NCBI RefSeq assembly: GCF_020819555.1
Contig: NZ_JAJHJB010000008.1
Span: 1-64,000 of the forward strand
Origin: Pelosinus baikalensis
Lineage (GTDB): Bacteria; Bacillota; Negativicutes; DSM-13327
Reading direction: 5' to 3'
Length of the DNA stretch: 64,000 nt
Position 1 is the first letter of the stretch. Every line of letters starts with the position of its first letter. The notes beneath the pieces were generated by a model that saw only the letters and a list, made by a program, of their open reading frames with translations, ran no database searches and was not told where the DNA came from. The position numbers were made by a program, and so were the translations under genes. Shown here piece after piece: positions 35,926-44,663 of this stretch.

Positions 35926-36570
35926 CTACTCCTGACAAGTAACAAGCGTCTCCACATAGACTTCTCCTTCACGGGTTAATGTCACTTGACCTGCCGTCCA
36001 ATCGATAACCTTTTGTTCCAGAATTTCTTCTTGCCCCACTTTTTCTAATACAATCAATCGTATTGTATCGGTAAATATTTTATCCTCAATTTGATAACCT
36101 TGCAGCCTAAGCTGATTTTCCAGCATTCCCAAAAAAGTATAGTCAATCTCTACCCCAATGCGTGTATGATTTTGCCGCTGGGTAATTCCTACGGCTTTTA
36201 AACCTGCGCTGGCACTCTTGCCATAGGCACGAATGAGACCTCCCGCCCCCAGCTTAATGCCGCCAAAATAGCGTGTAACGACAATCACCGTATCTTTTAA
36301 TTGATTCTTCTTGATGATCTCTAAAATTGGTTTACCAGCCGTACCTGACGGTTCACCATCATCATCTGCTTTTTGCCACTGATCATTCCCTCCTATTACA
36401 TATGCAGAACAGTTATGAGTGGCATTCCAGTGCTTTTTCTTAATTTTCTCTATAAAAGCGACTGCAGCCTCTTCCTGTTCTGCACGTTGTACATAAGCAA
36501 TAAATCGTGATTTTTGAATCTCAATTTCCGCCTCACCATAGCTACTGACCGTTAAATAAAAAGATAACAT
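35926..36570 (-). CDS. YigZ/IMPACT family protein
   Basis: A 214-residue protein with the N-terminal IMPACT/UPF0029 domain (IQKSRFIAYVQRAE, HNCSAYVIGG, DDGEPSGTAGKPILEIIKK, VVTRYFGGIKLGAGGLIRAY) and a C-terminal DUF1949 domain. The role in bacteria is unclear; the fold suggests nucleic-acid or ribosome binding. ATG at 36570 follows GAGGTG; an upstream GTG at 36579 is less likely. Confidence 0.9.
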   Translation of the reverse strand: MLSFYLTVSSYGEAEIEIQKSRFIAYVQRAEQEEAAVAFIEKIKKKHWNATHNCSAYVIGGNDQWQKADDDGEPSGTAGKPILEIIKKNQLKDTVIVVTRYFGGIKLGAGGLIRAYGKSASAGLKAVGITQRQNHTRIGVEIDYTFLGMLENQLRLQGYQIEDKIFTDTIRLIVLEKVGQEEILEQKVIDWTAGQVTLTREGEVYVETLVTCQE

Positions 36571-36627
36571 CCTATACACCTCAATCTATAGTAACTCCCT
36601 TATATCCCCTTTTAAAAAATATAAAAC

Positions 36628-36723
36628 GAACCACAAAGACGCAAAGGACACAAAGGATTTTATTTATATTTTTTTGTGCACTCCTTTGTGTGCCGCATCA
36701 GCGGCATTGTGCCTTTGTGGTTC
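36628..36723. repeat. Dispersed CACAAAG palindromic repeat, copy 1
   Basis: GAACCACAAAG at 36628-36638 mirrors CTTTGTGGTTC at 36713-36723, with further paired CACAAAGGA/TCCTTTGTG units inside. A related element lies at 57640. Such ACCACAAAG-type palindromes are scattered in many bacterial genomes. Confidence 0.7.
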
Positions 36724-36806
36724 ATAATTTCTTATGTTTTTTTACTTACAAAACTTATAAACTCTGATTCCCATTACCAAAATTTGCAATCCTCAGTCTC
36801 AAATCA

Positions 36807-37265
36807 TCATTGCAGGGGATTATCCAAGCTAGCTGCGTCAGCTAACAATTCTTCCAACGAGTGATAAAATCGTTTATCTTCTTCTGCCGTTCGTTTATTG
36901 GGACCTTTCGTTCGGCCGCCTCCACGACGCAATTTGGCTTTAACTTCTCGTTCCTCCAGCAAAAATTCAATATTATCATTCGAAAATATTCTCCCTACCG
37001 GACTTAAGCAATACGCTTTTTTCCCCAGGACCATTGCTGCGAGCCCCCAGTCCTGGGTCACAATTATATCCTTAGCTTGTGTCAGATTCAGGACCTTAAT
37101 ATCAGCTTCCTGAGAACCATCGCCCACTACCACATGATGATCCGATACAATCATGTGATTAAAACTAGCTACCGTCCAGACAGGGATATGGTATTTGCGT
37201 CCCAATTCCATGCAAATTTGTAATGCATTTTTAGGACAAGCATCTGCATCCACTAAAATTTTCAT
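36807..37265 (-). CDS. YaiI/YqxD family protein (DUF188, UPF0178)
   Basis: A 152-residue PIN-like protein. MKILVDADACPKNALQICME is the family start, and VTQDWGLAAMVLGKKAYCLS and RGGGRTKGPNKRTAEEDKRF are its other hallmarks. Acidic residues suggest a nuclease fold, but no activity has been proven. The ATG at 37265 follows CAGGAG. Confidence 0.92.
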   Translation of the reverse strand: MKILVDADACPKNALQICMELGRKYHIPVWTVASFNHMIVSDHHVVVGDGSQEADIKVLNLTQAKDIIVTQDWGLAAMVLGKKAYCLSPVGRIFSNDNIEFLLEEREVKAKLRRGGGRTKGPNKRTAEEDKRFYHSLEELLADAASLDNPLQ

Positions 37266-37535
37266 ATCGATCAACTCCTGTACCTTACAACGAAATTATA
37301 CAATTTTTTTCATGCATTGTTTATTGAAAAGTTTATCACACCTCTAAGATTATCTCAAAAATTACTTGTCAAATGCGCCTTACTATTTTAAGATAAAGAA
37401 GACTTGATTTTAGTTGGAATTCTAACACCATCTAAAATCCTAGTTGCTTTGTCCAGCAATTTTTCCTGGATACATAGATACCAATACTAACAATTGGTTA
37501 TACTCTTACTACTAATAATAAAAGGATGATTTAAA

Positions 37536-37853
37536 ATGAGTGACAACACAGTATTAGATTTTTATGAACCTTTCGGCTTTTATGAAACAGAAAATGAAGA
37601 TGGCTGTACTGCTCTTCTTTATGAAACACTAAATAATGGCGATTACGCCTTAGTCACTGATGGTGATGGTATTATACCAGAAGATCTAGAGCAAGAAATC
37701 ATTTTTGCTTATTACACTGCAGATGGGGCCTTTTCCTGGAGTGTTAGTTTTGAAGATTCCCATCATTTTTTTGAACTGTTAGGAAAACATACAGAAAGTA
37801 ATCATCTCATTGATATTGTAAAGCAATATCGTGATAGTGGCGATTACTATTAA
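37536..37853 (+). CDS. Hypothetical acidic protein
   Basis: A 105-residue, strongly acidic soluble protein (FYEPFGFYETENEDGCTALL, NGDYALVTDGDGIIPEDLEQ). No signal peptide or membrane segment. AAAGGATG precedes the ATG and a strong terminator follows. I do not recognise it; the mixed beta pattern and Asp/Glu runs could be a small binding domain. Confidence 0.65.
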   Translation: MSDNTVLDFYEPFGFYETENEDGCTALLYETLNNGDYALVTDGDGIIPEDLEQEIIFAYYTADGAFSWSVSFEDSHHFFELLGKHTESNHLIDIVKQYRDSGDYY

Positions 37854-37860
37854 AAAATAA

Positions 37861-37907
37861 ATGTACAAAGGGTTCTGAGATGAGAAATCTCAAAACCCTT
37901 TGTACAT
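37861..37907. terminator. Bidirectional terminator
   Basis: A 21-bp stem with one mismatch, ATGTACAAAGGGTT...AACCCTTTGTACAT, between the acidic protein and the convergent small gene. Confidence 0.85.
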
Positions 37908-37908
37908 A

Positions 37909-38028
37909 TTATTTTTTCAGTAAAGCCTTCGCTCTTTCTTCTAATTCAATATCTTCTGCTTCCGTAGGTTTTACTACTACGACATGAGGTGTAGACTTAC
38001 CATCTTTATTCACATGGATAAAGATCAT
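37909..38028 (-). CDS. 39-residue small protein overlapping the PaaK-like gene
   Basis: MIFIHVNKDGKSTPHVVVVK followed by PTEAEDIELEERAKALLKK. It has a beta-like start and a helical tail, looks like a folded mini-domain, and overlaps the end of the PaaK-like gene by 23 bp in another frame. The ribosome site is weak (AAGAAACAG), so translation would depend on coupling to the upstream gene. It ends right at a terminator. Function unknown. Confidence 0.5.
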   Translation of the reverse strand: MIFIHVNKDGKSTPHVVVVKPTEAEDIELEERAKALLKK

Positions 38029-39001
38029 TTTTTTCTGTTTCTTTTCTTATTCGTATCAACGTCCGTCCACAAGCACATGGGCTGTCTTCTAAACTACACA
38101 ATATGCCCGTAGTAAAACGCAAAAGAGGCATCGCCTCCAATGTCAGGCTGGTAAGAACCAATTCACCGATTTCTCCGATGGGCAGAACTTGTCCACTTAT
38201 AGGATGTAGAATCTCAGGATAAAAACAATCCTCTTGAACATGCAAACCAGCATCACAATGGCACTCTCCTGCAATCCCCATTCCCCAAATGTCATACATG
38301 CCATAAACTTGGATTGGTTTTTTTCCATAAATCTGTTGAATTTTCTCACCTTGACTTTGGAATACAAGATTACTATCACAGAAAATATTCTGCAATGGTA
38401 ATTCTGCAGGCTTATACCCATTTATACCGGCTTCTTGTGCAAGCTGGAGCAGATGTGAAGCAGCAGAAAATATAGAAGTAATACCAAAATCCTCGATGAA
38501 ATGTATCTGTGCGAGCATATTGCTCCTACTGTCAGACAGTAAGGTTGAGCCAATTTGCTGTATTCCAAAATGCACCCCTAAGCTGGGTGCATTTTCTTTC
38601 GCAGTACCCACCCATTGAAAAACGGAGGTCATATTCATCCCTCCAGCAACCAGTATACGGGACATTAATTCACTCCACATAGCCATATCATTTCGGGTGT
38701 AACTCACTGCAATATGGTCTTGAGCCTCTAGCGTTTTATGAATATAGGCAACACCACTCACTGGCATCGTTAATAGTCCATAAGGATAATTAGCTGCTAT
38801 ATCCTGTTTCGTAGTAACAGGAAGTTTTTTCAGATCATCCAGATTTGTAATATTTTCTGGCAGCAGCCCACATTCTTTCATGCGAATTTGGTATAAGATA
38901 CTTTTTTCATATACTCGCTCTATTATTTTTGTTAGTTTATAAGATTGCCATGCTGTCATATCCGTACGAGACAAGGTTTCTACTTGTTGATTCCAAATCA
39001 T
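38006..39001 (-). CDS. Truncated phenylacetate-CoA-ligase-like protein without catalytic motifs
   Basis: A 331-residue protein that aligns by eye with PaaK-type adenylating ligases (VYGMYDIWGMGIAGECHCDA, EDCFYPEILHPISGQVLPIG, EIGELVLTSLTLEAMPLLRF, SPCACGRTLIRI). The AMP/phosphate loop, normally SSGTTGKP, is replaced by KTLEAQDH before SYTRNDM, and the RTRD motif reads TTGI. The C-terminal domain of about 95 residues is missing. It cannot be an ordinary ligase. The ATG at 39001 follows AAAGGAG. It may be a degenerate gene kept open or a binding protein derived from the ligase fold. Confidence 0.75.
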   Translation of the reverse strand: MIWNQQVETLSRTDMTAWQSYKLTKIIERVYEKSILYQIRMKECGLLPENITNLDDLKKLPVTTKQDIAANYPYGLLTMPVSGVAYIHKTLEAQDHIAVSYTRNDMAMWSELMSRILVAGGMNMTSVFQWVGTAKENAPSLGVHFGIQQIGSTLLSDSRSNMLAQIHFIEDFGITSIFSAASHLLQLAQEAGINGYKPAELPLQNIFCDSNLVFQSQGEKIQQIYGKKPIQVYGMYDIWGMGIAGECHCDAGLHVQEDCFYPEILHPISGQVLPIGEIGELVLTSLTLEAMPLLRFTTGILCSLEDSPCACGRTLIRIRKETEKNDLYPCE

Positions 39002-39198
39002 ATCTGCATCTCCTTTCATGACCATAAAGACGTTTTTAATACTTTTCTTATTCTCTATTTCCAGGATATAACCTTCCCTTTAGGAGATTAATGCGCTACT
39101 TTAGCAGTTTTTTTAACACAGATGAGGTACTAGTTCCTGGCCGATTTATTTCATATTTCCATCTATGATTGGACAAACTAGTCCTAGGAGGTGTATAC

Positions 39199-39594
39199 AT
39201 GGATGGAATGATTTGTTCCAATTGTCATACTTGGATGACCACACAGGCAAAAAACTGCCCGGATTGCAATGCAGATATTGTTATGGACGGGGAATGCAAA
39301 AATGTAATCGACCGCATTCAGCCCAATTGTCTTATTTATCGCTATGATGGCTCTGATTTATTAGAGCCGGGAGTCGTTATTAAACAGCTTAAGGTAAATA
39401 TGAAAGTAGCTACAAAGTTGCGAGAATACTCTGCTCCCCTTCTTGTACCCAAGCATAAAGTCTATGCTTTTAATCAAAATCTGTTAAGCTCGATTCAAGG
39501 CCTGCGCAACGAACGCACTGCTACAATGGTAAGGTTTGATCAGCTTATCAAATCTCACTGGCAGAATCTAGAACCCTATCAACACTCTGAATAA
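39199..39594 (+). CDS. Zinc-ribbon-like protein of unknown function
   Basis: A 131-residue protein with an N-terminal four-cysteine ribbon, ICSNCHTWMTTQAKNCPDCN, a further Cys in GECKNV, and a basic C-terminal half. No known domain after the ribbon was recognised. ATG at 39199 follows AGGAGGTG. It lies divergent from the PaaK-like gene. A nucleic-acid or protein interaction role is likely but unproven. Confidence 0.65.
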   Translation: MDGMICSNCHTWMTTQAKNCPDCNADIVMDGECKNVIDRIQPNCLIYRYDGSDLLEPGVVIKQLKVNMKVATKLREYSAPLLVPKHKVYAFNQNLLSSIQGLRNERTATMVRFDQLIKSHWQNLEPYQHSE

Positions 39595-39620
39595 GCTCTA
39601 CTCTAAAGGCTGAGCACATT

Positions 39621-40319
39621 CTAATTACGAACTTCGTAATACTGCAATAGCTCACTGACTGTAACAATGCTGTAACCTTGCTCACGAAGTCTATCAATTA
39701 TAATACCAAGGGCCTCTGGTGTAGGCAGCGGATACTGACCGTCATGCAATAACACAATGCTGCCAGGCTTTACATGATTCATTACGTTCTCAACAACAGA
39801 AGATACACTAGGCCGCCGCCAATCACCAGGGTCCACTGACCATAAGATCGTCGTATAGCCACGCAGCTCTGCTTCTGCCACTACAGCATCATTGTAGGCT
39901 CCGCCAGGAGGACGAAACAATACAGGTTTCGGAGCAGCTGCCATAATTGCCTTTTCAGCCTTGTCGAATTCTTCAACCATTTCTTCCTTACTTATTTTGG
40001 ATAAAAACCTATGCTTATAAGCATGGGAGGCCACTTCATGTCCATCAGCTACCTCCTGTGCTACTATTTCCGGATGAGCAGCAGCATGTTCGCCTAGAAC
40101 AAAAAATGTTACTTTTGCATTTTTTTCTTTAAGAACTGCTAATAGCTGCGGTGTCATCATATTGTGTGGACCATCGTCCACGGTCAGTGCCACAACTTTA
40201 TGAGTCGTGGGAACTTTTCGTATTGCTTTATCATTATCCTCTACAACTCCGTCTACCATTATAGCAGCAGAAAAAATAATTCCTATTACGCCTGCGAAAA
40301 CTAAACTTCCTCGTTTCAT
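39621..40319 (-). CDS. Polysaccharide deacetylase (NodB domain)
   Basis: A 232-residue secreted or membrane-anchored CE4 deacetylase. An N-terminal hydrophobic segment (SLVFAGVIGIIFSAAIMV) is followed by the catalytic motifs TVDDGPH, SHAYKHRF, RPPGGAYND and VDPGDW, and the late VLLHDG. Such enzymes deacetylate GlcNAc or MurNAc in peptidoglycan; PdaA/PdaB-like spore-cortex or wall modification is plausible. ATG at 40319 follows AGGAGGT. It is divergent from a D,D-carboxypeptidase, another wall enzyme. Confidence 0.92.
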   Translation of the reverse strand: MKRGSLVFAGVIGIIFSAAIMVDGVVEDNDKAIRKVPTTHKVVALTVDDGPHNMMTPQLLAVLKEKNAKVTFFVLGEHAAAHPEIVAQEVADGHEVASHAYKHRFLSKISKEEMVEEFDKAEKAIMAAAPKPVLFRPPGGAYNDAVVAEAELRGYTTILWSVDPGDWRRPSVSSVVENVMNHVKPGSIVLLHDGQYPLPTPEALGIIIDRLREQGYSIVTVSELLQYYEVRN

Positions 40320-40448
40320 ATCATCCTTACCTCCTATCACTACCTCAGTGGATATTACGCAAAAGGCTAGAAAGATATGCTTTATGTTTTTGCATGATTA
40401 TGCCATAACCGCAATATACTATAAAAGCCATTCACGAGGAGGATGCAT

Positions 40449-41609
40449 ATGTGGATATCATTTGCTCGTAACGTCATACTCCTATTTTGCCTTTTCTTTA
40501 CTTTAGCTACACCCATTGCCAATAGCTCACCACCAAAAATTGAGGCTCAAGCAGCCATCTTAATAGATGCAAAAACAGGGCAAATTCTCTTTGAAAAGAA
40601 TAGTCATATTCGCAATGCTCCTGCCAGTACCACAAAAGTACTAACAGCCATCATTGCTATTGAAAGCGGACGACTAGATGAAGAGGTAAAGGTCAGCGCT
40701 CGAGCTGCCAATACAACAGGTTCTTCCATGCATTTAAGTACGGGGCAGCTCATTTCCATGCGGGAGCTAGTGATCGGTCTTTTGATGCGTTCAGGCAATG
40801 ATGCAGCCGTGGCGATTGCGGAGCATTTGGCTGGTTCTGTCGAAAATTTCGTTATGCTTATGAATGATAAGGCCCAATCATTGGATGCTGCCAATAGCAA
40901 TTTTGTCAATCCCCATGGTCTGACTGCTGTCAACCATTATTCTACAGCCTTTGACTTAGCCTGGATTGCCAGATATGCGTTAACCAATCCGACTTTTTCT
41001 ATGATTGTGAACACGAAAGAAACGAATATTGAATGGCTCGATCGAAAAGGCAAAGAACATGATCAAAGTCTCAAAAATACCAATAAACTATTATGGTTAT
41101 TGGAAGAGGCGGATGGGGTCAAAACAGGAACCACCAATCAGGCGGGCCCTTGCCTAATTTCCAGCGCTACCCGGGGAAATCAGAAATTAATTGCGGTTGT
41201 ACTTCATGATCATTCCCGCTGGTATGACTCCATGAAATTATTAAAATACGGCTTTGATGCCTTTGAACTATATGAATATGCTGTTAAAGGTGATATTTTA
41301 GGATCGATTCCTGTAGAAAGAGGCCTTGGACCTCTGATCGATGCGGTAGTGAGTAATAATGCAAGTGTAGTAGTGCCAACCGCAGATTATGAGCATGTTA
41401 CCGTCTATGTTAATCTACCAGAACAAATAAAAGCCCCTGTATATCAGGGGCAAAAGATTGGTGAAATTGTCTTTCTTGTTCATGAGCAAGCAATAAAAAC
41501 CGTAGACATTACATCGGGCCAAACCATAGAAGAACGCACGAATAGTAAAATCTTACTGCAATATTTATTGCGTACCTTTCGTTTGTTATCCAGCTGGGGA
41601 GCACTCTAA
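40449..41609 (+). CDS. D-alanyl-D-alanine carboxypeptidase (DacF-like)
   Basis: A 386-residue S11 peptidase that trims the terminal D-Ala of wall pentapeptides. Signal peptide near FARNVILLFCLFFTLATPIA, then the active-site SxxK as ASTTKVLTA, SxN as SGNDAAVA and KTG as VKTGTTNQAG. A C-terminal beta-domain (PBP5_C) and an amphipathic anchor (LLQYLLRTFRLLSSWG) follow. ATG at 40449 lies six bases after GAGGAGG; the ATG at 40443 would abut it. DacF- or DacB-type spore paralogues exist; which one this is cannot be told. Confidence 0.93.
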   Translation: MWISFARNVILLFCLFFTLATPIANSSPPKIEAQAAILIDAKTGQILFEKNSHIRNAPASTTKVLTAIIAIESGRLDEEVKVSARAANTTGSSMHLSTGQLISMRELVIGLLMRSGNDAAVAIAEHLAGSVENFVMLMNDKAQSLDAANSNFVNPHGLTAVNHYSTAFDLAWIARYALTNPTFSMIVNTKETNIEWLDRKGKEHDQSLKNTNKLLWLLEEADGVKTGTTNQAGPCLISSATRGNQKLIAVVLHDHSRWYDSMKLLKYGFDAFELYEYAVKGDILGSIPVERGLGPLIDAVVSNNASVVVPTADYEHVTVYVNLPEQIKAPVYQGQKIGEIVFLVHEQAIKTVDITSGQTIEERTNSKILLQYLLRTFRLLSSWGAL

Positions 41610-41630
41610 CTCTAACTGATCTCGTTTGCT

Positions 41631-42413
41631 TTATAGAGGTCTACGATAAAAAAATGGCATGTATTGGCTAAAGCCAATATCACGGAAATTTAGGATGGCT
41701 TCTGTGCCACCTACAAATAATACACCACCGGGCTTAAGAGCACCTAAAAATCTTCGATATAAGCCATCTTTTGCCTCTTCGGTAAAATAAATAACTACAT
41801 TTCTACATAAAATTAAATCGAATCCGGTATCAAATTTATCCAGCAATAAATTGTGACGTTTAAATTCTACCCGAGAACGGATATCTTCATCAATCGTATA
41901 TGTAGTACCAGCTTGTTTAAAATATTTAGAAGCTCTGCCAGTAGAAATATTCTTGAACTCAGTATTGGTATATATACCACTTTTGGCTTTTGCCAGCATT
42001 TCTACATCCAAATCTGTAGCTAAAATTCGATGTTTTACATTTGGCGTTATATCCTTTAAGATCATTGCTAAGGAATATGGCTCAGCGCCAACAGAACAGC
42101 CAGCACTCCAAATATTAAGTTTAGGACTTTGTGCTAATAAATCTGGCAGCACTTTGCTTTCCAGCTCAGAGAATTTTTCTGGTGTTCGGAAAAATTCTGT
42201 TACATTGATTGTCATATAATCAACAAATTCCTTGTACATCTTCGCATCTTTATCCAATAAGTTAAAAAAATCTACATATGTATTCACACCATACCGAGTC
42301 ATTAAATTATTAATCCGTCGCTGCATCTGAGCCGGTTTATAATCATTAAGGTTAATGCTTGATTTTGCATTAAACTTTTGCTTAAACAACTCCCAATCTT
42401 TCTCACCAACCAC
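41631..42413 (-). CDS. cheR: Chemotaxis protein methyltransferase CheR
   Basis: A 260-residue SAM-dependent methyltransferase that methylates glutamates of chemoreceptors. The N-terminal helical domain (NDYKPAQMQRRINNLMTRYG) and the SAM site IWSAGCSVGAEPYSLAMIL and LCRNVVIYFTEEAK are intact; NVTEFFRTPEKF is a family hallmark. The GTG start follows GGAGGT. It is isolated from other che genes; a chemoreceptor-like gene lies at 54170. Confidence 0.95.
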   Translation of the reverse strand: MVGEKDWELFKQKFNAKSSINLNDYKPAQMQRRINNLMTRYGVNTYVDFFNLLDKDAKMYKEFVDYMTINVTEFFRTPEKFSELESKVLPDLLAQSPKLNIWSAGCSVGAEPYSLAMILKDITPNVKHRILATDLDVEMLAKAKSGIYTNTEFKNISTGRASKYFKQAGTTYTIDEDIRSRVEFKRHNLLLDKFDTGFDLILCRNVVIYFTEEAKDGLYRRFLGALKPGGVLFVGGTEAILNFRDIGFSQYMPFFYRRPL

Positions 42414-42535
42414 ACCAACACCTCCAACTGATTTCTAGAAGTATATTCGACATATTCTATTAATTTCCTACCTTCCCACCAAAAGACTTACAATTGACGA
42501 ATTTTCCTGACAAGCATTCAAGCAAAGAGTAGAAA

Positions 42536-42573
42536 AGACCCACTCTCACCAGCTATAAAGGTGGAGTGGGTCT
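42536..42573 (-). terminator. Terminator of alr
   Basis: AGACCCACTC-CACC-type stem with one bulge (arms 42536-42550 and 42560-42573), 55 bp past the alr stop codon. Confidence 0.7.
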
Positions 42574-42627
42574 GATACTACCTGTTATCCCTATCAAGTT
42601 TTTTACTGCATTGTATATAGATGCTCT

Positions 42628-43746
42628 TTAAGAAGTCTTGCTGATATAATACCTAGGCACTCTTTTTCCTACCATGCATACGATCTCATAATTAATCGTT
42701 CCCATGATCTGAGCAATTTCCTCCACTGGCAATTCAGCTCCGCCAAATAAAAGCACCTCATCATCAATGGTAACATCAGGAATATGGCTGACATCAACCA
42801 TACACTGATCCATACAGACTCGTCCGACGATAGGGGCCCGCTGACCATGAATCAATACTTGCGTCTTACCCGCCAGCAAACGAGACCAACCATCTGCATA
42901 GCCTACGGGCAGAGTGGCAATTCTACTCTTTTGATCCGTATAATAAGTCCTTCCATAGCTTATAGACGAGTTAGGCGGTACATCCTTGACAAAGCCGACT
43001 TGAGCTTTAAACTTCATCGCTGGTTTAAGCAGCAAACTCTTTTTTACTTCATTTGAAGGCCATAACCCGTACAGAATAATGCCAGGCCGTACCATATCCA
43101 GATGCATCTCGGGCAATTCTAATAACGCTGCACTATTGGCAATATGGCGGATGGGTATGTGAATGCCTTGTCCCTTAATGTATTCAATAGCTTCTAAGAA
43201 ATGCCGGTATTGCTCATAGGTAAAGGCCTTGTCCCAGCTATCAGAAGTAGCAAAATGAGAATATACGCCCTCGATTTCAACTCCCGGCAAAGCGGCTACT
43301 GCTGCTGCAAAAACGCCTGCATCAGTTGGGCTAACGCCGACTCTAGCCATGCCCGTATCGATTTTAAGATGTACTTTAGCTGTTTTACCTGCTGATATGG
43401 CCGCCGCTGATAAAGCCTGTGCTGATTCAAGAGAAAATATCGTTTGCGTAATATTATTCTTGACCACTAGATCAGCCTGACAAACTGGCGTATACCCTAA
43501 CACCAAAATGGGCACTTCAAACCCTGCATTTCTTAATTCCACTGCTTCATTGACAATCGCTACGGCCAAACGGTCTGCTCCCGCCTGTAATGCAGTCCGT
43601 GCAACAGCTACCGCTCCATGCCCATACCCGTCAGCCTTAACAACGGCACAAACTTTTGCATCACGGTTTGTTGCTTTTCTGATTTCGGTTACATTATGAG
43701 CAATGGCTGTTAAATCAATCTCTGCCCATACAGGTCGATTAAACAT
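42628..43746 (-). CDS. alr: Alanine racemase
   Basis: A 372-residue PLP enzyme interconverting L- and D-alanine for the cell wall. The PLP lysine is in AVVKADGYGHGA, the second catalytic residue Tyr in SISYGRTYYT, and RVCMDQCMVDV is the family signature. AGGAGG precedes the ATG. An alanine dehydrogenase and an amino-acid permease lie 4-6 kb upstream on the same strand. Confidence 0.96.
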   Translation of the reverse strand: MFNRPVWAEIDLTAIAHNVTEIRKATNRDAKVCAVVKADGYGHGAVAVARTALQAGADRLAVAIVNEAVELRNAGFEVPILVLGYTPVCQADLVVKNNITQTIFSLESAQALSAAAISAGKTAKVHLKIDTGMARVGVSPTDAGVFAAAVAALPGVEIEGVYSHFATSDSWDKAFTYEQYRHFLEAIEYIKGQGIHIPIRHIANSAALLELPEMHLDMVRPGIILYGLWPSNEVKKSLLLKPAMKFKAQVGFVKDVPPNSSISYGRTYYTDQKSRIATLPVGYADGWSRLLAGKTQVLIHGQRAPIVGRVCMDQCMVDVSHIPDVTIDDEVLLFGGAELPVEEIAQIMGTINYEIVCMVGKRVPRYYISKTS

Positions 43747-43817
43747 ATCTAACCTCCTAGCAAAAAAATAGGTGACAAAGAGACGTTAATTCGGGGCTTT
43801 GTACCTATGAAATACGC

Positions 43818-43994
43818 TCATCGTCTTACGTGCTGCATTTTTACTCTCTCATATTCTACAATTAATTTATCTAATTGAATACTGACTTCTGCAACTTCTG
43901 GGTCTATTAAATTACCTGATTTTTTTTCTACCAATTCATGAAGATGTACGCGTACACGTTCAATTTCTTGTGCCAGCTTTTGCAGATTAAACAT
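43818..43994 (-). CDS. Spo0E-like aspartyl-phosphate phosphatase
   Basis: A 58-residue helical hairpin, too short for routine gene calling. It reads MFNLQKLAQEIERVRVHLHE, then LVEKKSGNLIDPEVAEVSIQ and LDKLIVEYERVKMQ. The pattern VSIQLDKLIVEY corresponds to the Spo0E signature SQELDxLIxxY. Family members dephosphorylate Spo0A~P and restrain sporulation. Its ATG overlaps the hypB stop (TGATG), so it is translated by coupling to the hydrogenase maturation operon. The SQ is IQ here, and the Spo0E assignment rests on the pattern only. Confidence 0.72.
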   Translation of the reverse strand: MFNLQKLAQEIERVRVHLHELVEKKSGNLIDPEVAEVSIQLDKLIVEYERVKMQHVRR

Positions 43995-44662
43995 CACTTG
44001 CTCTCCTTGCCTTTTTTAATTTGCACTTGTTTAATAAGCCAATTGAACCAAGCTTCAAGTCCTTCACCAGTCTGGCATGAAACTGGCAATAGGGTAACTC
44101 CAGGATGAATAGCAGTAATGTCTTTTTCTGCAGCTTTTAGGTCAAAATTAGTATATGGCAGTAAATCTACCTTATTTAAAATAACAGCGCTGGCTTGTTT
44201 AAAAATTAATGGATACTTTAAAGGTTTATCGTCACCTTCTGTAATACTAAGAACCGTTACTTTACAGTCCTCACCAATATTGAATTCCGCCGGACAAACC
44301 AGATTTCCTACATTTTCGATAACAATAATATCAAGTTCCCCAAGGTCAAGACAGTCAAGCACGCCTTGAATCATATTCGCATCTAGATGACAGCCACCGC
44401 CTGTATTAATCTGCACCACAGGTACGCCATACTGTTCAATACGCTCGGCATCCTTCGCCGTAAATAAATCACCTTCAATAACAGCGATTGAAAGTGTTTC
44501 TTTTAATGCTTTAATGGTTTTTTCTAATAAAGACGTTTTGCCACAACCAGGTGACCCTAGTAAATTTAATACAAAAATACCTGCTTTTTCAAATCGTTTC
44601 TGCAATGCAGCAGCAACCTGATCATTTCTCTCTAAAATATTAGTCATCACTTTTATTTGCAC
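43994..44662 (-). CDS. hypB: Hydrogenase nickel incorporation GTPase HypB
   Basis: A 222-residue GTPase that delivers nickel to NiFe-hydrogenase. The P-loop is NLLGSPGCGKTSLLE; GDLFTAKDAERIEQYGVPVV and the nickel/zinc site GGGCHLDANMI are conserved; VILNKVDLLPY is the NKxD motif. There is no N-terminal histidine-rich nickel store. The GTG start lies 2 bp from the hypA stop and follows GGAGGT. The hypA-hypB pair implies a hydrogenase elsewhere in the genome. Confidence 0.96.
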   Translation of the reverse strand: MQIKVMTNILERNDQVAAALQKRFEKAGIFVLNLLGSPGCGKTSLLEKTIKALKETLSIAVIEGDLFTAKDAERIEQYGVPVVQINTGGGCHLDANMIQGVLDCLDLGELDIIVIENVGNLVCPAEFNIGEDCKVTVLSITEGDDKPLKYPLIFKQASAVILNKVDLLPYTNFDLKAAEKDITAIHPGVTLLPVSCQTGEGLEAWFNWLIKQVQIKKGKESK

Positions 44663-44663
44663 T

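Noticed and set aside
36628..36723. CRISPR-like repeats
   Set aside because: The CACAAAG units are inverted and irregular, with no spacers of constant size.
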